In this document: piece by piece, positions 1 to 9,595 of the stretch
Numbering within the stretch: position 1 is the first letter of the stretch
Layout: each line of letters starts with the position of its first letter
Origin: Shewanella algidipiscicola
GTDB lineage: Bacteria > Pseudomonadota > Gammaproteobacteria > Enterobacterales > Shewanellaceae
Direction of reading: 5' to 3'
NCBI RefSeq assembly: GCF_003605125.1
Contig: NZ_QPQT01000004.1
Coordinates: 1-64,000 of the forward strand
DNA: 64,000 nt
Made by a program: the position numbers and the translations under genes
Notes under the pieces: generated by a model
Databases searched by the model: none
What the model was told of the DNA's origin: nothing
Seen by the model: the letters and a program-made list of their open reading frames with translations, nothing else

Positions 1-10
1 AAAGATTTAT

Positions 11-86
11 GCGACATTAGCTCAGTTGGTAGAGCGATACCTTGCCAAGGTATAGGTCATCGGTTCGAACCCGATATGTCGCTCCA
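11..86 (+). tRNA. tRNA-Gly (anticodon GCC)
   Basis: A complete 76-nt cloverleaf. The acceptor stem GCGACAT pairs with ATGTCGC, the D stem is GCTC/GAGC, the anticodon stem ATACC/GGTAT encloses loop TTGCCAA (anticodon GCC), and the T stem ATCGG/CCGAT encloses TTCGAAC. The 3' CCA is encoded. It is the first of two identical copies; the short leader AAAGATTTAT is repeated before the second copy, so the array probably continues upstream of the window. Confidence 0.96.
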
Positions 87-95
87 AATTTGATT

Positions 96-193
96 GCGAC
101 ATTAGCTCAGCTGACTCTTTTTTAGAGCAAAAGGGCGATACCTTACCAAGGTATAGTCATCGGTATCCATTTCGAACCCGATATGTCGCTCCA
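96..193 (+). pseudogene. Enlarged, degenerate tRNA-Gly copy
   Basis: A 98-nt relative of the neighbouring tRNA-Gly. The acceptor stem GCGACAT/ATGTCGC, D stem GCTC/GAGC, T stem ATCGG/CCGAT and encoded CCA are unchanged. The D loop is enlarged and loses its GG, about 8 nt (AAAAGGG-type) sit between the D and anticodon stems, and about 7 nt (ATCCATT) are inserted at the T loop. The anticodon loop reads TTACCAA. The added D-arm material can form its own small hairpin (CTTTT/AAAAG). It is unlikely to work as an ordinary elongator tRNA, although the intact acceptor arm could still be recognised by processing enzymes. Confidence 0.8.
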
Positions 194-240
194 AATTACA
201 ATCTACAACATTACCGAATGTTATAGATGCAAAGATTTAT

Positions 241-316
241 GCGACATTAGCTCAGTTGGTAGAGCGATACCTTGCCAAGGTATAGGTCATCGGTTCGAAC
301 CCGATATGTCGCTCCA
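241..316 (+). tRNA. tRNA-Gly (anticodon GCC), second copy
   Basis: Identical over its 76 nt to the copy at 11-86, with encoded CCA and anticodon GCC. The flanking spacer is also shared, so the array looks like a tandem duplication of a roughly 230-bp unit made of one intact tRNA and one enlarged copy. Confidence 0.96.
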
Positions 317-331
317 AATTTAAAGATGTAA

Positions 332-430
332 GCGACATTAGCTCAGTTGACTCTTTTTTAGAGCAAAAGGGCGATACTTTGCCAAGGTATAGGTCATCGG
401 TACCTATTTTAAGCCCGATATGTCGCTCCA
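332..430 (+). pseudogene. Enlarged, degenerate tRNA-Gly copy, second
   Basis: A 99-nt relative of 96-193. It has the same D-loop enlargement, the same purine-rich insert after the D stem and a similar T-loop insert (TACCTATTTT-type). The acceptor stem and CCA are intact and the anticodon loop is TTGCCAA, but one anticodon-stem base pair is weakened (ATACT/GGTAT). The shared insertions show that it was duplicated after the enlargement arose. Confidence 0.8.
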
Positions 431-492
431 ATCTCCCTCAGGTTTTATTATCCCCTTAAACTCAAGTTAGATAAATTACTGATTTATAGAGT

Positions 493-524
493 ATGGCGTG
501 CTTCTAACACGACATGTCGTTCCA
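493..524 (+). pseudogene. 3' fragment of a tRNA-Gly copy
   Basis: Only a T-arm-like segment and the 3' acceptor strand (GACATGTCGTTCCA) are recognisable; no 5' half is found directly upstream. It looks like a truncated remnant of the same tandem family. Confidence 0.55.
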
Positions 525-554
525 ATTTCCCTATTTTTGATTATCTCATCTTAA

Positions 555-653
555 GCGATATGAGTTCTGCTGATTCTATTATTTAGGTAAGAGGGATACC
601 ATATAAAGGTTAAACGTCATTGGTATCTATTTCTAACCTCATCTATCGCCTCA
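555..653 (+). pseudogene. Highly diverged member of the enlarged tRNA-Gly family
   Basis: A 99-nt segment that aligns end to end with the enlarged copies at 96-193 and 332-430: GCGATAT start, TTTAGGTAAGAGGG-type middle, T-loop insert TATCTATTT, and CTATCGC-CTCA end. Six acceptor pairs remain because a C-to-T change on one strand is matched by G-to-A on the other. The terminal CCA has become TCA. A functional tRNA is very unlikely. Confidence 0.6.
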
Positions 654-871
654 ATTGTGCATTGTTTGTTGTGGTTGCTTTTTAAACGTCTTGCATAAGT
701 TCAATTTTAACTTGGGTGATTTGTGCCCCATTTCTTTAACGAAACCTAATATAAAGATGATTGAACTGTGTAAACTATGACCTTGTTCAAAAAAATATCC
801 GCAAAATACTTCATAATAAAATCGAGTCAATATTATCGCCTAGTCAAATGGCTTGGATTGGAGAGGGTAAG

Positions 872-1327
872 ATGAGATTTCAGCAGCTTAATGAACAATT
901 GGAATATGTCTCTAAGTGTCGCTTAGAAATGGCTCGATTATATGGGCGTTTGCACAGTGCGGTTGATTCATCACGCGTCAAGTTGATGCTTGAGTATTTA
1001 CAACAGCATGAAAAAGAGATGTCACAGAAGATAGATGACTATATCGAAGAGGCCCCCTCTAAATTATTAGAACTTTGGTACAACGATATTGTGTTTGAAG
1101 ATTTTATCAAACGTTGTCAAGATATCGTTCCTAAAGCCAATATGAACGAAGAAGATCTATTGGAATTACATTTAGATCTAGATAATCGTTTGATTGGACT
1201 GCTGCAGAAAACGGCCGAATCATCCGTTCCCGGCGATGTGAAAAATGCGATGAGCGAGTTGGTACGAGTAAAGAAAATTCAACAGCAGCGTTTAGTGCAT
1301 AGTTGTATTCGTATGGATGATATTTAA
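872..1327 (+). CDS. Conserved helical protein of unknown function
   Basis: I do not recognise a family. The 151-residue product is strongly helical and charged, has no signal peptide or membrane segment, and its regular heptad-like Leu/Glu/Lys pattern over residues 1-75 suggests a helical bundle. The frame stays open upstream to a TTG at 761, but that start has no good ribosome binding site, whereas ATG at 872 is preceded by GGAGAGGG at 860-867, so I use 872. It lies alone between the tRNA-Gly array and nnr and is followed by a hairpin. A ferritin-like fold is possible but nothing decisive is visible. Confidence 0.7.
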   Translation: MRFQQLNEQLEYVSKCRLEMARLYGRLHSAVDSSRVKLMLEYLQQHEKEMSQKIDDYIEEAPSKLLELWYNDIVFEDFIKRCQDIVPKANMNEEDLLELHLDLDNRLIGLLQKTAESSVPGDVKNAMSELVRVKKIQQQRLVHSCIRMDDI

Positions 1328-1338
1328 ATTCTATCGTA

Positions 1339-1379
1339 AACTCGGTAGTTTAATAGGCTAAAGCTACCGAGTTATTTGT
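1339..1379 (+). terminator. Terminator-like hairpin
   Basis: The 10-bp arms AACTCGGTAG and CTACCGAGTT are separated by 15 nt and followed by a weak T-containing tract (ATTTGTT). It lies 11 bases after the stop of the preceding gene. Confidence 0.6.
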
Positions 1380-1691
1380 TGCTAGGGCTAAGCCCATCAT
1401 CTGGTGTTATTGCCATTGGCTTGAAGCACGAGCACCGTTCTCATTCTGGCGCGCTTCCCCTCTGCTTTATCGTTCAAGGTCACCACATCGTTTAACTCCC
1501 GCCCTACTAACGTTTACTTAAATTTCAGACTTAAGCCTTACTATCTAGCTCATTTTTTTGTGCAAGATCAAACTTATCTCAATAATTACAGTAACCCGTG
1601 AATCTAATGACCAATATGTTATCTAACATCGAATATGCTAAGCCTTAGCTAGCGCATAGGATGTTTTATTAACGTATTTAGGAGTCTCCCC
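1380..1691. other. Intergenic region before nnr
   Basis: About 310 bases with no convincing ORF. The only clear signal is the ribosome binding site AGGAGT at 1680-1685 for nnr. I see no repeat or RNA structure here. Confidence 0.5.
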
Positions 1692-3170
1692 ATGTTGTTT
1701 TGTGATGCACAGCTACCACAAACATTATATTCGACTCAAATGGTGAGAGAGGCTGAGGCCCATTTTATCCATTCAGGCGACATATCTTTATTAGGGTTAA
1801 TCGATCGCGCAGGGCAGGCGACCTTTGCATTACTGCAACAGCAAAATAAGTTAACTAGCCATATTTTGGTGTTAGCTGGATACGGCAATAATGGGGCTGA
1901 TGCTTATATCTGTGCCACGCTTTTGCTTGAGGCTGGCTGCCAAGTTAAGCTGTATGCTTTAGAGCGAGAACCTATTGGTGAAGGCGTGAGCTATGCCAAA
2001 GCCGTATTTTTGGCAGCAGGTGGTCACCTAGAGCAGGATTGGCAGCAAGCATTATTAGCGGCAGATGTGGTGATAGATGGCTTACTCGGCACTGGCTTTC
2101 ACGGTGAGCTCAATGAGACGTTTATGACCATCATTACCGCCGTTAATCAGCAGCCTTCTTGGGTGTTGTCTATAGATGTACCTTCGGGCATTAATGCCGA
2201 TACAGGAGCTGGGCAACTGGCGATTAAAGCCGATGTGACATTGACCATGGGAGCGGTAAAGCAGGGGCTTGTTACGGGTAAGGCCCGAGATTGCGTCGGT
2301 TACTTATGGTTTGCCGATATTGGATTAACCCCATACCTTCCCGCGTCTACCGTCATTAATATTGCGCACCGAGTCACTGACTTAGGCATGCCCACTCGCG
2401 CTAAAAACAGCCATAAAGGCTCTTGTGGTAAGGTCACTGTGATCGGGGGGGATATTGGTATGGCGGGCGCGCCAAGGCTTGCCGGAGAAAGCTGTTTACG
2501 CGCCGGAGCAGGTCTCGTGGCTGTGGTTTCTAGGCCGCAGCACCTCCCTATTATCAATGCTGGGCGACCAGAGCTGATGTTTTGGGGCTGTGAATTGGTT
2601 GATATGGAGGTATATCAACGCTTAGGGTGGGCCGATGTATTGCTAATTGGACCTGGACTTGGCAAGCACGATTGGGGATACAATTTACTCAAGGCCACCG
2701 GATTGAGTGACAAGCCCTGTGTCATGGATGCAGATGCCCTTAATTTACTGGCACTTGAGCCTAATAAGCAGCGACATTGGGTGTTGACGCCCCATAGCGG
2801 CGAAGCGGCAAGATTACTGGGGATAAGTATTGCAGACGTTGAACAAGATCGCTTTGCAGCGGTTTATGCTCTACAGGCCAAGTATGGTGGTGTTGTGGTA
2901 TTGAAAGGTGCGGGCACACTTATTTACGATGGTACTCGTTGTCATGTCGCCCCAGTGGGTAATCCTGGATTAGCTAGCGGTGGCAGTGGTGATGTATTAG
3001 GGGGCATTATTGCGGCGTTTATGGCGCAAGGGATGTCCAATATGGATGCTGCCAGTGCTGGTGTTGTAGTGCATGGCGTCGCCGCTGACATGGCTGCTGA
3101 AGAGGGAGAGCGTGGCATGTTGGCTTGCGATCTGTTTCCGCATATTCGGACACTAGTGGACAAGATTTAA
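1692..3170 (+). CDS. nnr: Bifunctional NAD(P)H-hydrate epimerase / ADP-dependent dehydratase
   Basis: Repairs hydrated NADH and NADPH: the N-terminal YjeF_N domain (about residues 1-215) epimerises R- and S-NAD(P)HX, and the C-terminal ribokinase-like domain (about 225-492) dehydrates the S form using ADP. Visible marks are GYGNNGAD near residue 63, the GLLGTG loop near 130, VLKGAGT near 400 and [11 protein letters not shown] at 424-434, where the Asp is the catalytic residue of the kinase-fold domain. The length of 492 matches the fused enterobacterial form. It is first in the run nnr-tsaE-amiB-mutL-miaA-hfq-hflX, the usual gammaproteobacterial order. AGGAGT precedes the ATG. Confidence 0.96.
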   Translation: MLFCDAQLPQTLYSTQMVREAEAHFIHSGDISLLGLIDRAGQATFALLQQQNKLTSHILVLAGYGNNGADAYICATLLLEAGCQVKLYALEREPIGEGVSYAKAVFLAAGGHLEQDWQQALLAADVVIDGLLGTGFHGELNETFMTIITAVNQQPSWVLSIDVPSGINADTGAGQLAIKADVTLTMGAVKQGLVTGKARDCVGYLWFADIGLTPYLPASTVINIAHRVTDLGMPTRAKNSHKGSCGKVTVIGGDIGMAGAPRLAGESCLRAGAGLVAVVSRPQHLPIINAGRPELMFWGCELVDMEVYQRLGWADVLLIGPGLGKHDWGYNLLKATGLSDKPCVMDADALNLLALEPNKQRHWVLTPHSGEAARLLGISIADVEQDRFAAVYALQAKYGGVVVLKGAGTLIYDGTRCHVAPVGNPGLASGGSGDVLGGIIAAFMAQGMSNMDAASAGVVVHGVAADMAAEEGERGMLACDLFPHIRTLVDKI

Positions 3171-3276
3171 AGCCGTCAGATTAAAAACAGCTAATGTTTG
3201 TTTAGATAGAATTCAGTTTGGGTTAAAGTATCTGGTTATAATCAGTTTGCCCAATTTAGGTTACAACGAATACACC

Positions 3277-3750
3277 ATGACGCCAGTGACAGTTTATCTT
3301 GAAAATGAGTTTGATACCGTGAGCTTAGGGCAGCAGTTAGCTCAAGCAATCAGGCCTCCGCTAACCATCTATTTGAGTGGTGAATTAGGCGCTGGAAAAA
3401 CGACATTTAGTCGTGGTTTGATCCAAAGTTTAGGCCATCAGGGAGCAGTTAAAAGCCCTACTTATACTTTAGTTGAACCCTATGAACTGAATGGTATTGA
3501 TGTCTATCACTTTGATCTATATAGGCTCAGTGATCCTGAAGAGTTAGAGTTTATGGGGATTAGAGACTATTTTGCCGATAACAGTTTATGCATTGTGGAG
3601 TGGCCCGATAAAGGGGCGGGTATTTTACCTGAAGCCGATCTGCTTATCGATATAAAATACCTTGATCAAGGGCGAGAGGTCACCTTAAGGGCAAATAAGC
3701 CTGCAGGACAGTTACTGATAGATAGCTTACATAATAATGATAACAACTGA
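3277..3750 (+). CDS. tsaE: tRNA threonylcarbamoyladenosine biosynthesis ATPase TsaE
   Basis: A small cytoplasmic P-loop ATPase that works with TsaB and TsaD to place t6A at position 37 of ANN-decoding tRNAs. The Walker A motif GELGAGKTT is at residues 35-43, followed by the family's SPTYTL and VYHFDLYRL segments. The frame extends upstream to a TTG at 3247, but the ATG at 3277 gives 157 residues, the normal family size, so I start there. Its 3' end overlaps amiB by 14 bases, suggesting translational coupling. Confidence 0.94.
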   Translation: MTPVTVYLENEFDTVSLGQQLAQAIRPPLTIYLSGELGAGKTTFSRGLIQSLGHQGAVKSPTYTLVEPYELNGIDVYHFDLYRLSDPEELEFMGIRDYFADNSLCIVEWPDKGAGILPEADLLIDIKYLDQGREVTLRANKPAGQLLIDSLHNNDNN

Positions 3751-5059
3751 CTCGATTATCAAGCGCGTGTTGCTACTGTTACTGCTGTGTGTTCCAGCAG
3801 CAATAGCTCACAGCGCAAACAGGTTAGATGGTGTGCGAATTTGGGCCGCGCCAGAATCGACGCGGGTGGTATTTGACCTGCGTCAGCCGCCGCAGTACAG
3901 CCACTTTACCCTGACGAATCCTTATCGACTGGTGGTCGACCTGAGTGGCACTTCCACCGCAATGGATCTGAGTAAAATCGAGAATAATAGTAAGCTGGTC
4001 AAAAAGGTGCGCATTAGTCAGCCGCCGAAAAAAGGCACGCTCAGACTCGTTATCGATTTAGTTAAGCCTGTAAAAGCGAATTTATTTGCTTTAACTCCTA
4101 CAGCGCCATACGGCAATCGTTTGGTTGTCGATCTCGATGGCGGTGGGCCGGATAAACCGGTAGTAAAAGCACAATCTGTTCCTGAATTAAGGGATGTGAT
4201 TGTCGCGATTGATGCCGGCCATGGCGGAGATGATCCTGGCTCTATAGGCCCTAAGGGCACCTATGAGAAAAAAGTGGTGTTGCAGATTGCAAAAAAAGTC
4301 GAAGCGAAAATTAACGCCACCCCAGGTATGAAGGCGGTCATGACCCGCTCTGGAGACTATTTTGTTAATCTCAATAAGCGCTCTGAAATTGCACGCACCA
4401 GTAAAGCCGATCTATTAGTGTCAATCCATGCCGATGCATTTACCTCGCCTCAGCCACAAGGTGCCTCGGTTTGGGTGTTGTCGATGCGACGGGCTAACAG
4501 TGAGATCGGTCGTTGGCTGGAACAAAAAGAGAAGCACTCTGAGCTGCTCGGCGGTGCGGGTGAGATCATTCAAAATGCCGATAATGAACAGTATCTTGCC
4601 ATGACATTACTCGACATGTCGATGGATCGATCTATGGCTATTAGCCATAATATCGCCGGTGATGTATTACTCAATTTAGGTAAGGTCACTAAATTACATA
4701 AGCACCAGCCAGAAGCGGCCAGTTTCGCGGTATTAAAGTCCCCTGATATTCCCTCTATTTTGGTTGAAACAGGCTTTATCTCTAACCATAAAGAGGAGCG
4801 TTTACTGACACAGCGCGAGCACCAAAACAATATTGCCAATGCGGTACATAAGGGCATATTACGCTATTTTGAAACCAATCCGCCTGCCAATACCCTTCTG
4901 GCTAATCGCGGCACCTTGAGTCATAAGGTCGAAAAAGGTGAGTCGTTGTCGGTTATCGCTCATCGTTATCAGGTATCTGTTAGCAGTATCAAAAAAGCCA
5001 ATAATCTTAAATCAAACACAGTTCGTATAGGCCAGAAACTGGTCATTCCCCGCGCTTAA
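3737..5059 (+). CDS. amiB: N-acetylmuramoyl-L-alanine amidase AmiB
   Basis: A periplasmic zinc amidase that cleaves the peptide from MurNAc to split septal peptidoglycan. Order of parts: hydrophobic signal peptide (about 8-27), AMIN targeting domain (about 30-135), amidase_3 catalytic domain (about 152-372) with zinc ligands His162 (DAGHGG), Glu177 and His231 (SIHADAF) and catalytic Glu344 (VETGFISN), and one LysM peptidoglycan-binding module at about 395-440. In relatives, activity depends on EnvC/NlpD-type activators. It overlaps tsaE and ends 11 bases before mutL. Confidence 0.95.
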   Translation: MITTDSIIKRVLLLLLLCVPAAIAHSANRLDGVRIWAAPESTRVVFDLRQPPQYSHFTLTNPYRLVVDLSGTSTAMDLSKIENNSKLVKKVRISQPPKKGTLRLVIDLVKPVKANLFALTPTAPYGNRLVVDLDGGGPDKPVVKAQSVPELRDVIVAIDAGHGGDDPGSIGPKGTYEKKVVLQIAKKVEAKINATPGMKAVMTRSGDYFVNLNKRSEIARTSKADLLVSIHADAFTSPQPQGASVWVLSMRRANSEIGRWLEQKEKHSELLGGAGEIIQNADNEQYLAMTLLDMSMDRSMAISHNIAGDVLLNLGKVTKLHKHQPEAASFAVLKSPDIPSILVETGFISNHKEERLLTQREHQNNIANAVHKGILRYFETNPPANTLLANRGTLSHKVEKGESLSVIAHRYQVSVSSIKKANNLKSNTVRIGQKLVIPRA

Positions 5060-5070
5060 TAGGAGTCAAA

Positions 5071-6945
5071 ATGACCATTAAAATTTTGCCTCCTCAGTTG
5101 GCTAACCAGATTGCCGCTGGTGAGGTTGTTGAGCGTCCTGCATCGGTTATCAAAGAGTTGGTAGAAAACAGCCTAGATGCTGGCGCCACTAAAGTTGATA
5201 TCGAAATCGATAAGGGGGGCAGTAAGCTAATTAAGATTCAAGACAATGGCTCTGGGATCGAAAAAGATCAACTTGGCTTGGCGCTATCGCGTCATGCGAC
5301 CTCTAAATTGGCTTCTTTAGATGATCTCGATGCAATTTTAAGCTTTGGTTTTCGTGGTGAAGCGCTGGCCAGTATTAGTTCGGTATCGCGTTTAACCTTC
5401 ACCTCGCGCACCGCCAGCCAAACCGAGGCGTGGCAAGCATATGCTGAAGGCTCTGAAATGGCGGTAACCGTGATCCCCGCCGCGCATCCTGTGGGGTCTA
5501 CGGTAGAAGCGGTCGATCTGTTTTTTAATACCCCCGCTCGTCGTCGTTTTCTGAAAAGCGATAAAACGGAGTTTACTCATATTGATGAGTGGCTTAAACG
5601 GATTGCTTTAGTGCGGCGCGATATCCATTTTACCCTTAAGCATAATGGTAAAATGGTGCGAAATTATCGCGCAGCGAATACTCAAAACCAGTATCTACAG
5701 CGTTTAGCACAGGTGAGCGGTAAACAATTTGCCGAGCATGCGTTGGCGGTTGATTGCGAGCATAACGGGTTAAAGCTCAGTGGTTATATCCAGTCGCCGT
5801 ATTTTGACGCGAGCTCAAGTGATACTCAGTATTTTTATGTAAATGGTCGATTAGTGCGCGATAGGTTGGTTAATCATGCGGTGAGACAAGCGTTTGCTGA
5901 GCAGCTGCAAGGCGTTCAGGTTGGCTATGTGTTGATGCTTGAACTTGACCCGCATCAAGTAGATGTCAATGTGCATCCAGCAAAGCATGAAGTGCGTTTT
6001 CATGAAAGTCGCTATGTACATGATTTTATTTTACAAGCACTCCAATCGGCTCTGTCACAGGCTGAACAACTACCGTTGAACGCTCATCAGCCTGGGGGCG
6101 ATGAGGCTCCAATGGATCACGCTGAAGCGCCATTAGTGCAATCAACGCCTGCTGCAAACCGTCCATCGTCGCCTTTTGCTGGGCACTATAGCGCATCTTT
6201 GTCTGTAACCCCTCCCGCTAGCGAACGCCATGTGCATGAACGAGTTGCTTCGGCCTATGGTCAAAGGGAATCAGGCTATAGCCAGTCTTCAGGGGCAGAG
6301 CACCGCTCAAGCCGCTCAGATCGTTATCAAGCAGCAGATTTACCTTCGCAGGCGGCCATTGATAATTATGCGCAGTTGCTTGCAACCCCGAATGTAAACA
6401 GGCCCACAACAGCACCCTCATCACCTATGCCTTTGGTTTTAGCGGGGCAATACTGGGTAATAACACAAGACGATGCACTCAAGTTATTGGCGTTTACAAC
6501 CGTCGCAGAGGCGGTGCTGCGTCAACAGATAGAGCACAAGCTTGCATCAGGACTCGTGGGGCAACCACTATTGATGCCGGTGTCGATAAAGGCAGACAAT
6601 GACTGGCTTGAAACTTTTGAACAACGAGAGCAACTTATCAGGAAGCTGGGCATCGAATTAACTATTCGATTGGGGCAGTTGATTATCAAAAAAGTGCCCC
6701 CATATCTAAGGCAAAGCCAATTAGCGAGTGTTATCGCAGATTTTTTACAGTGGATTCGTTTTGAAGAGCCAGCCGATGAGGCTATTGTGAATTGGTTAGT
6801 TAGCCATGGCCGAGAACATTTTACATCGGCACCAGCACTTTGGACTGAGTTCAGTCAGTTGCCTGAGCCGCAACAGCAACAAATAATATCGAAAGCCAAG
6901 TTGTTACCTTGGCAACTGTGGTTAAGTGAGCAAACGAGTGAATAG
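5071..6945 (+). CDS. mutL: DNA mismatch repair protein MutL
   Basis: A GHKL ATPase that couples MutS mismatch recognition to MutH nicking and UvrD unwinding. The N-terminal ATPase motifs are present: [11 protein letters not shown] (29-39), DNGSGI (58-63), RHATSK and GFRGEAL (93-99). A low-complexity Ser/Pro/Gln/His linker spans about residues 345-440, followed by the dimerisation domain. The C-terminus lacks the DQHAxxExxxxE endonuclease motif, as expected for species that use MutH. 624 residues. AGGAGT lies upstream of the ATG; the 3' end overlaps miaA by 20 bases. Confidence 0.97.
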   Translation: MTIKILPPQLANQIAAGEVVERPASVIKELVENSLDAGATKVDIEIDKGGSKLIKIQDNGSGIEKDQLGLALSRHATSKLASLDDLDAILSFGFRGEALASISSVSRLTFTSRTASQTEAWQAYAEGSEMAVTVIPAAHPVGSTVEAVDLFFNTPARRRFLKSDKTEFTHIDEWLKRIALVRRDIHFTLKHNGKMVRNYRAANTQNQYLQRLAQVSGKQFAEHALAVDCEHNGLKLSGYIQSPYFDASSSDTQYFYVNGRLVRDRLVNHAVRQAFAEQLQGVQVGYVLMLELDPHQVDVNVHPAKHEVRFHESRYVHDFILQALQSALSQAEQLPLNAHQPGGDEAPMDHAEAPLVQSTPAANRPSSPFAGHYSASLSVTPPASERHVHERVASAYGQRESGYSQSSGAEHRSSRSDRYQAADLPSQAAIDNYAQLLATPNVNRPTTAPSSPMPLVLAGQYWVITQDDALKLLAFTTVAEAVLRQQIEHKLASGLVGQPLLMPVSIKADNDWLETFEQREQLIRKLGIELTIRLGQLIIKKVPPYLRQSQLASVIADFLQWIRFEEPADEAIVNWLVSHGREHFTSAPALWTEFSQLPEPQQQQIISKAKLLPWQLWLSEQTSE

Positions 6946-7864
6946 CAATAATAAGCCGACAATTTTAACCCTGATGGGACCAACGGCGTCCGGCAAAACG
7001 GCGTTAGCTATTGAGCTGGTAGAGCATCACCAGTGTGAAATAATCTCGGTTGATTCAGCGCTTATCTATCGTGAAATGGATATCGGCACCGCTAAGCCCA
7101 GTGTTGAAGAGCAGCGCCGTGCACCACATCGATTGATTGATATTCGTGACCCTAGTGAAAGTTATTCTGCCGCTGATTTTCGTCGTGATGCGCTTAACGA
7201 AATTGAACGTATTTTAGCTGCTGGCAAAACCCCGTTATTAGTGGGTGGAACCATGCTCTATTTTAAAGCCTTGCTTGAGGGGTTATCTCCTCTTCCTACT
7301 GCAAACAGTGAGATCAGGGCCGAGATAGCCCGAGAGGCTGAAACTCTAGGCTGGCAAGCATTACATCAGCAGTTACAGCAGATCGATCCTGTGTCGGCGC
7401 AGCGTATTCATCCTAATGATCCGCAGCGTTTATCGCGAGCATTAGAGGTGTTTCGTATTAGCGGTAAAAGTTTAACCGAATTAACGGCGGTTAAATCTGC
7501 TGCATTACCATACTCTGTTGTGCAATTTGGTATATCGCCAAGTGATCGGAAAGTGTTACATTCTGCTATCGCTGCACGATTCGATATTATGTTACAGCAA
7601 GGATTTATAGAAGAAGTGCAAGCACTCAAGGCGCGTGATGATTTGCATTTAGAGCTACCTTCTATGCGATGTGTTGGGTATCGCCAAGTATGGCAATACC
7701 TCGATGGTGATTACGACTATGATACTATGGTTGAAAAATCCGTCGCGGCGACTAGGCAATTGGCAAAGCGTCAATTAACATGGTTACGCGGCTGGGCCGA
7801 TTTAAATTGGCTGGAGAGCGGTGATGATGCAAATATAGGTCGACTAATACAATATTGTCGCTAG
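6926..7864 (+). CDS. miaA: tRNA dimethylallyltransferase MiaA
   Basis: Transfers a dimethylallyl group to N6 of A37 in tRNAs reading UNN codons. It shows the P-loop GPTASGKT at residues 18-25, then [18 protein letters not shown] and the SMRCVGYRQ segment typical of the family. 312 residues. The start is GTG at 6926 inside mutL; a second in-frame GTG at 6938 would shorten it by four residues and cannot be excluded. hfq follows after 92 bases. Confidence 0.96.
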   Translation: MSKRVNSNNKPTILTLMGPTASGKTALAIELVEHHQCEIISVDSALIYREMDIGTAKPSVEEQRRAPHRLIDIRDPSESYSAADFRRDALNEIERILAAGKTPLLVGGTMLYFKALLEGLSPLPTANSEIRAEIAREAETLGWQALHQQLQQIDPVSAQRIHPNDPQRLSRALEVFRISGKSLTELTAVKSAALPYSVVQFGISPSDRKVLHSAIAARFDIMLQQGFIEEVQALKARDDLHLELPSMRCVGYRQVWQYLDGDYDYDTMVEKSVAATRQLAKRQLTWLRGWADLNWLESGDDANIGRLIQYCR

Positions 7865-7956
7865 CTAATTCATTCACTCTATATAATACTAAAACCAAAC
7901 CCAAAGTTGATGCAGCATTAGGTTTTATTTAATTTTAATAAAAAGGAAATTATATA

Positions 7957-8235
7957 ATGGCAAAGGGGCAATCTTTACAAGACCCATTTTTGAACGCATT
8001 ACGTCGTGAACGCGTTCCGGTATCTATCTACCTAGTTAACGGTATCAAGCTTCAAGGACAAGTTGAATCATTCGATCAGTTTGTTATTTTATTGAAGAAC
8101 ACTGTCAGCCAGATGGTATATAAGCACGCAATTTCTACAGTTGTGCCAGCGCGCCCATTTAATGTGAGCAACCATCACAACACCCCAAATCAAGCGAGCA
8201 GTTACAACGCACCTACAGATGAAAGTGCTGAGTAA
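7957..8235 (+). CDS. hfq: RNA chaperone Hfq
   Basis: The Sm-like hexameric chaperone that pairs small RNAs with mRNAs. Sm1 (roughly residues 25-50, ending [10 protein letters not shown]) and Sm2 ([12 protein letters not shown], around 56-67) are intact, and the N-terminus [20 protein letters not shown] carries the usual distal and proximal RNA-binding residues. The C-terminal tail is short, giving 92 residues. AAAAGGAAA precedes the ATG. The 92-bp gap after miaA contains a TATAAT at 7882-7887 that could be a local promoter, as is known for hfq elsewhere. Confidence 0.97.
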   Translation: MAKGQSLQDPFLNALRRERVPVSIYLVNGIKLQGQVESFDQFVILLKNTVSQMVYKHAISTVVPARPFNVSNHHNTPNQASSYNAPTDESAE

Positions 8236-8255
8236 TTTCTTGAGGAGTTTGTTTT

Positions 8256-9554
8256 TTGTTTGATCGCTATGAAGCGGGAGACGCAGCCGTTCTTGTTCAC
8301 ATCGATTTTGCCGATGAAAGCAGTAGAGAAGATATTACTGAACTTCGTTTATTAGTCGAGTCGGCAGGAGCAAAAACCGTTGGTGTGATAACGGGAAGTC
8401 GTCGCTCTCCAGATCGTAAATTTTTTGTTGGTTCAGGTAAAGCGGAAGAGTTAGCAGCGTTAGTTGCTGCCACTGACGCGAGTGTGGTTATTTTTAATCA
8501 CCCATTGAGTCCGGCTCAAGAGCGAAACCTTGAGTTGGTTTGTCAGTGTCGTGTATTAGATCGCACAACACTGATCCTCGATATTTTTGCCCAACGAGCA
8601 CGTACGTATGAAGGTAAATTACAGGTGGAGCTAGCGCAATTGCGCCACATGTCGACGCGCCTAATACGTGGTTGGACCCATCTTGAGAGGCAAAAAGGCG
8701 GGATTGGTCTACGTGGTCCGGGTGAAACCCAGCTTGAAACGGACAGACGTTTGTTGCGTGGGCGTATCAAAACCATTAATAAGCGTTTGGAAAAAGTCGA
8801 TAAGCAGCGTGAGCAGAGTCGACGAGCTCGTCAGCGCAGTGAATTAGCCACCGTGTCTTTGGTTGGTTACACTAACGCTGGTAAGTCAACATTATTTAAT
8901 GCGCTTACTGTGTCAGATGTTTATGCGGCAGACCAATTGTTTGCCACGCTCGATCCGACCTTAAGAAAGTTAGAGTTAACAGACGGGCCGGTTATTTTAG
9001 CCGATACCGTTGGTTTTATTCGGCACCTTCCGCATGATCTTGTGGCCGCCTTTAAGGCGACATTACAGGAGACGCGTGAAGCCGATCTGTTACTGCATAT
9101 CGTCGATTGTTCCGATGACAATATGGGTGATAACTTTGAGCAAGTGCAATTGGTGCTTAAAGAGATTGGTGCTGATGATATTCCACAATTGGTTGTCTGT
9201 AACAAGATAGACCTGTTGGAAGATGTGGGCCCTAAGATCGATTACGATAGCGAAGGGGTACCTACGCGTGTGTGGGTTTCGGCTCAACAACGCAAAGGCT
9301 TGGAATTACTCGAGGAGGCGATCAACAAAATTGTGGGTCGTGCTGTTTTAGAGTTTACCTTGCAAATCCCAGCGACGGCTGGGCATTATCTTGGTCAGTT
9401 TTATCGACTGGATGTGATACAGCAGAAAGAGTATGACGATCTGGGGAACTGTATCTTATCTGTACGTTTATTAGAAGCCGATTGGCATCGATTAACAAAG
9501 CAGAGCCAAGGGGAATTGGAAACTTTTATTGTTGAAACAACAGCAGTAGAGTAG
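8256..9554 (+). CDS. hflX: Ribosome-associated GTPase HflX
   Basis: A GTPase that splits stalled or heat-damaged ribosomes. The N-terminal HflX domain covers about 1-195, with the Gly-rich GGIGLRGPGETQLE linker (148-161). The G domain follows: G1 GYTNAGKS at 204-211, G3 DTVG at 250-253 and G4 NKID at 316-319. 432 residues. The start is TTG with SD TGAGGAG at 8241-8247, matching my recollection that E. coli hflX also begins with TTG. It lies 20 bases after hfq and 41 before hflK. Confidence 0.96.
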   Translation: MFDRYEAGDAAVLVHIDFADESSREDITELRLLVESAGAKTVGVITGSRRSPDRKFFVGSGKAEELAALVAATDASVVIFNHPLSPAQERNLELVCQCRVLDRTTLILDIFAQRARTYEGKLQVELAQLRHMSTRLIRGWTHLERQKGGIGLRGPGETQLETDRRLLRGRIKTINKRLEKVDKQREQSRRARQRSELATVSLVGYTNAGKSTLFNALTVSDVYAADQLFATLDPTLRKLELTDGPVILADTVGFIRHLPHDLVAAFKATLQETREADLLLHIVDCSDDNMGDNFEQVQLVLKEIGADDIPQLVVCNKIDLLEDVGPKIDYDSEGVPTRVWVSAQQRKGLELLEEAINKIVGRAVLEFTLQIPATAGHYLGQFYRLDVIQQKEYDDLGNCILSVRLLEADWHRLTKQSQGELETFIVETTAVE

Positions 9555-9595
9555 TTTTTAGTAATCTCGTTTATTTCATACCTATGGAGTGCTAA

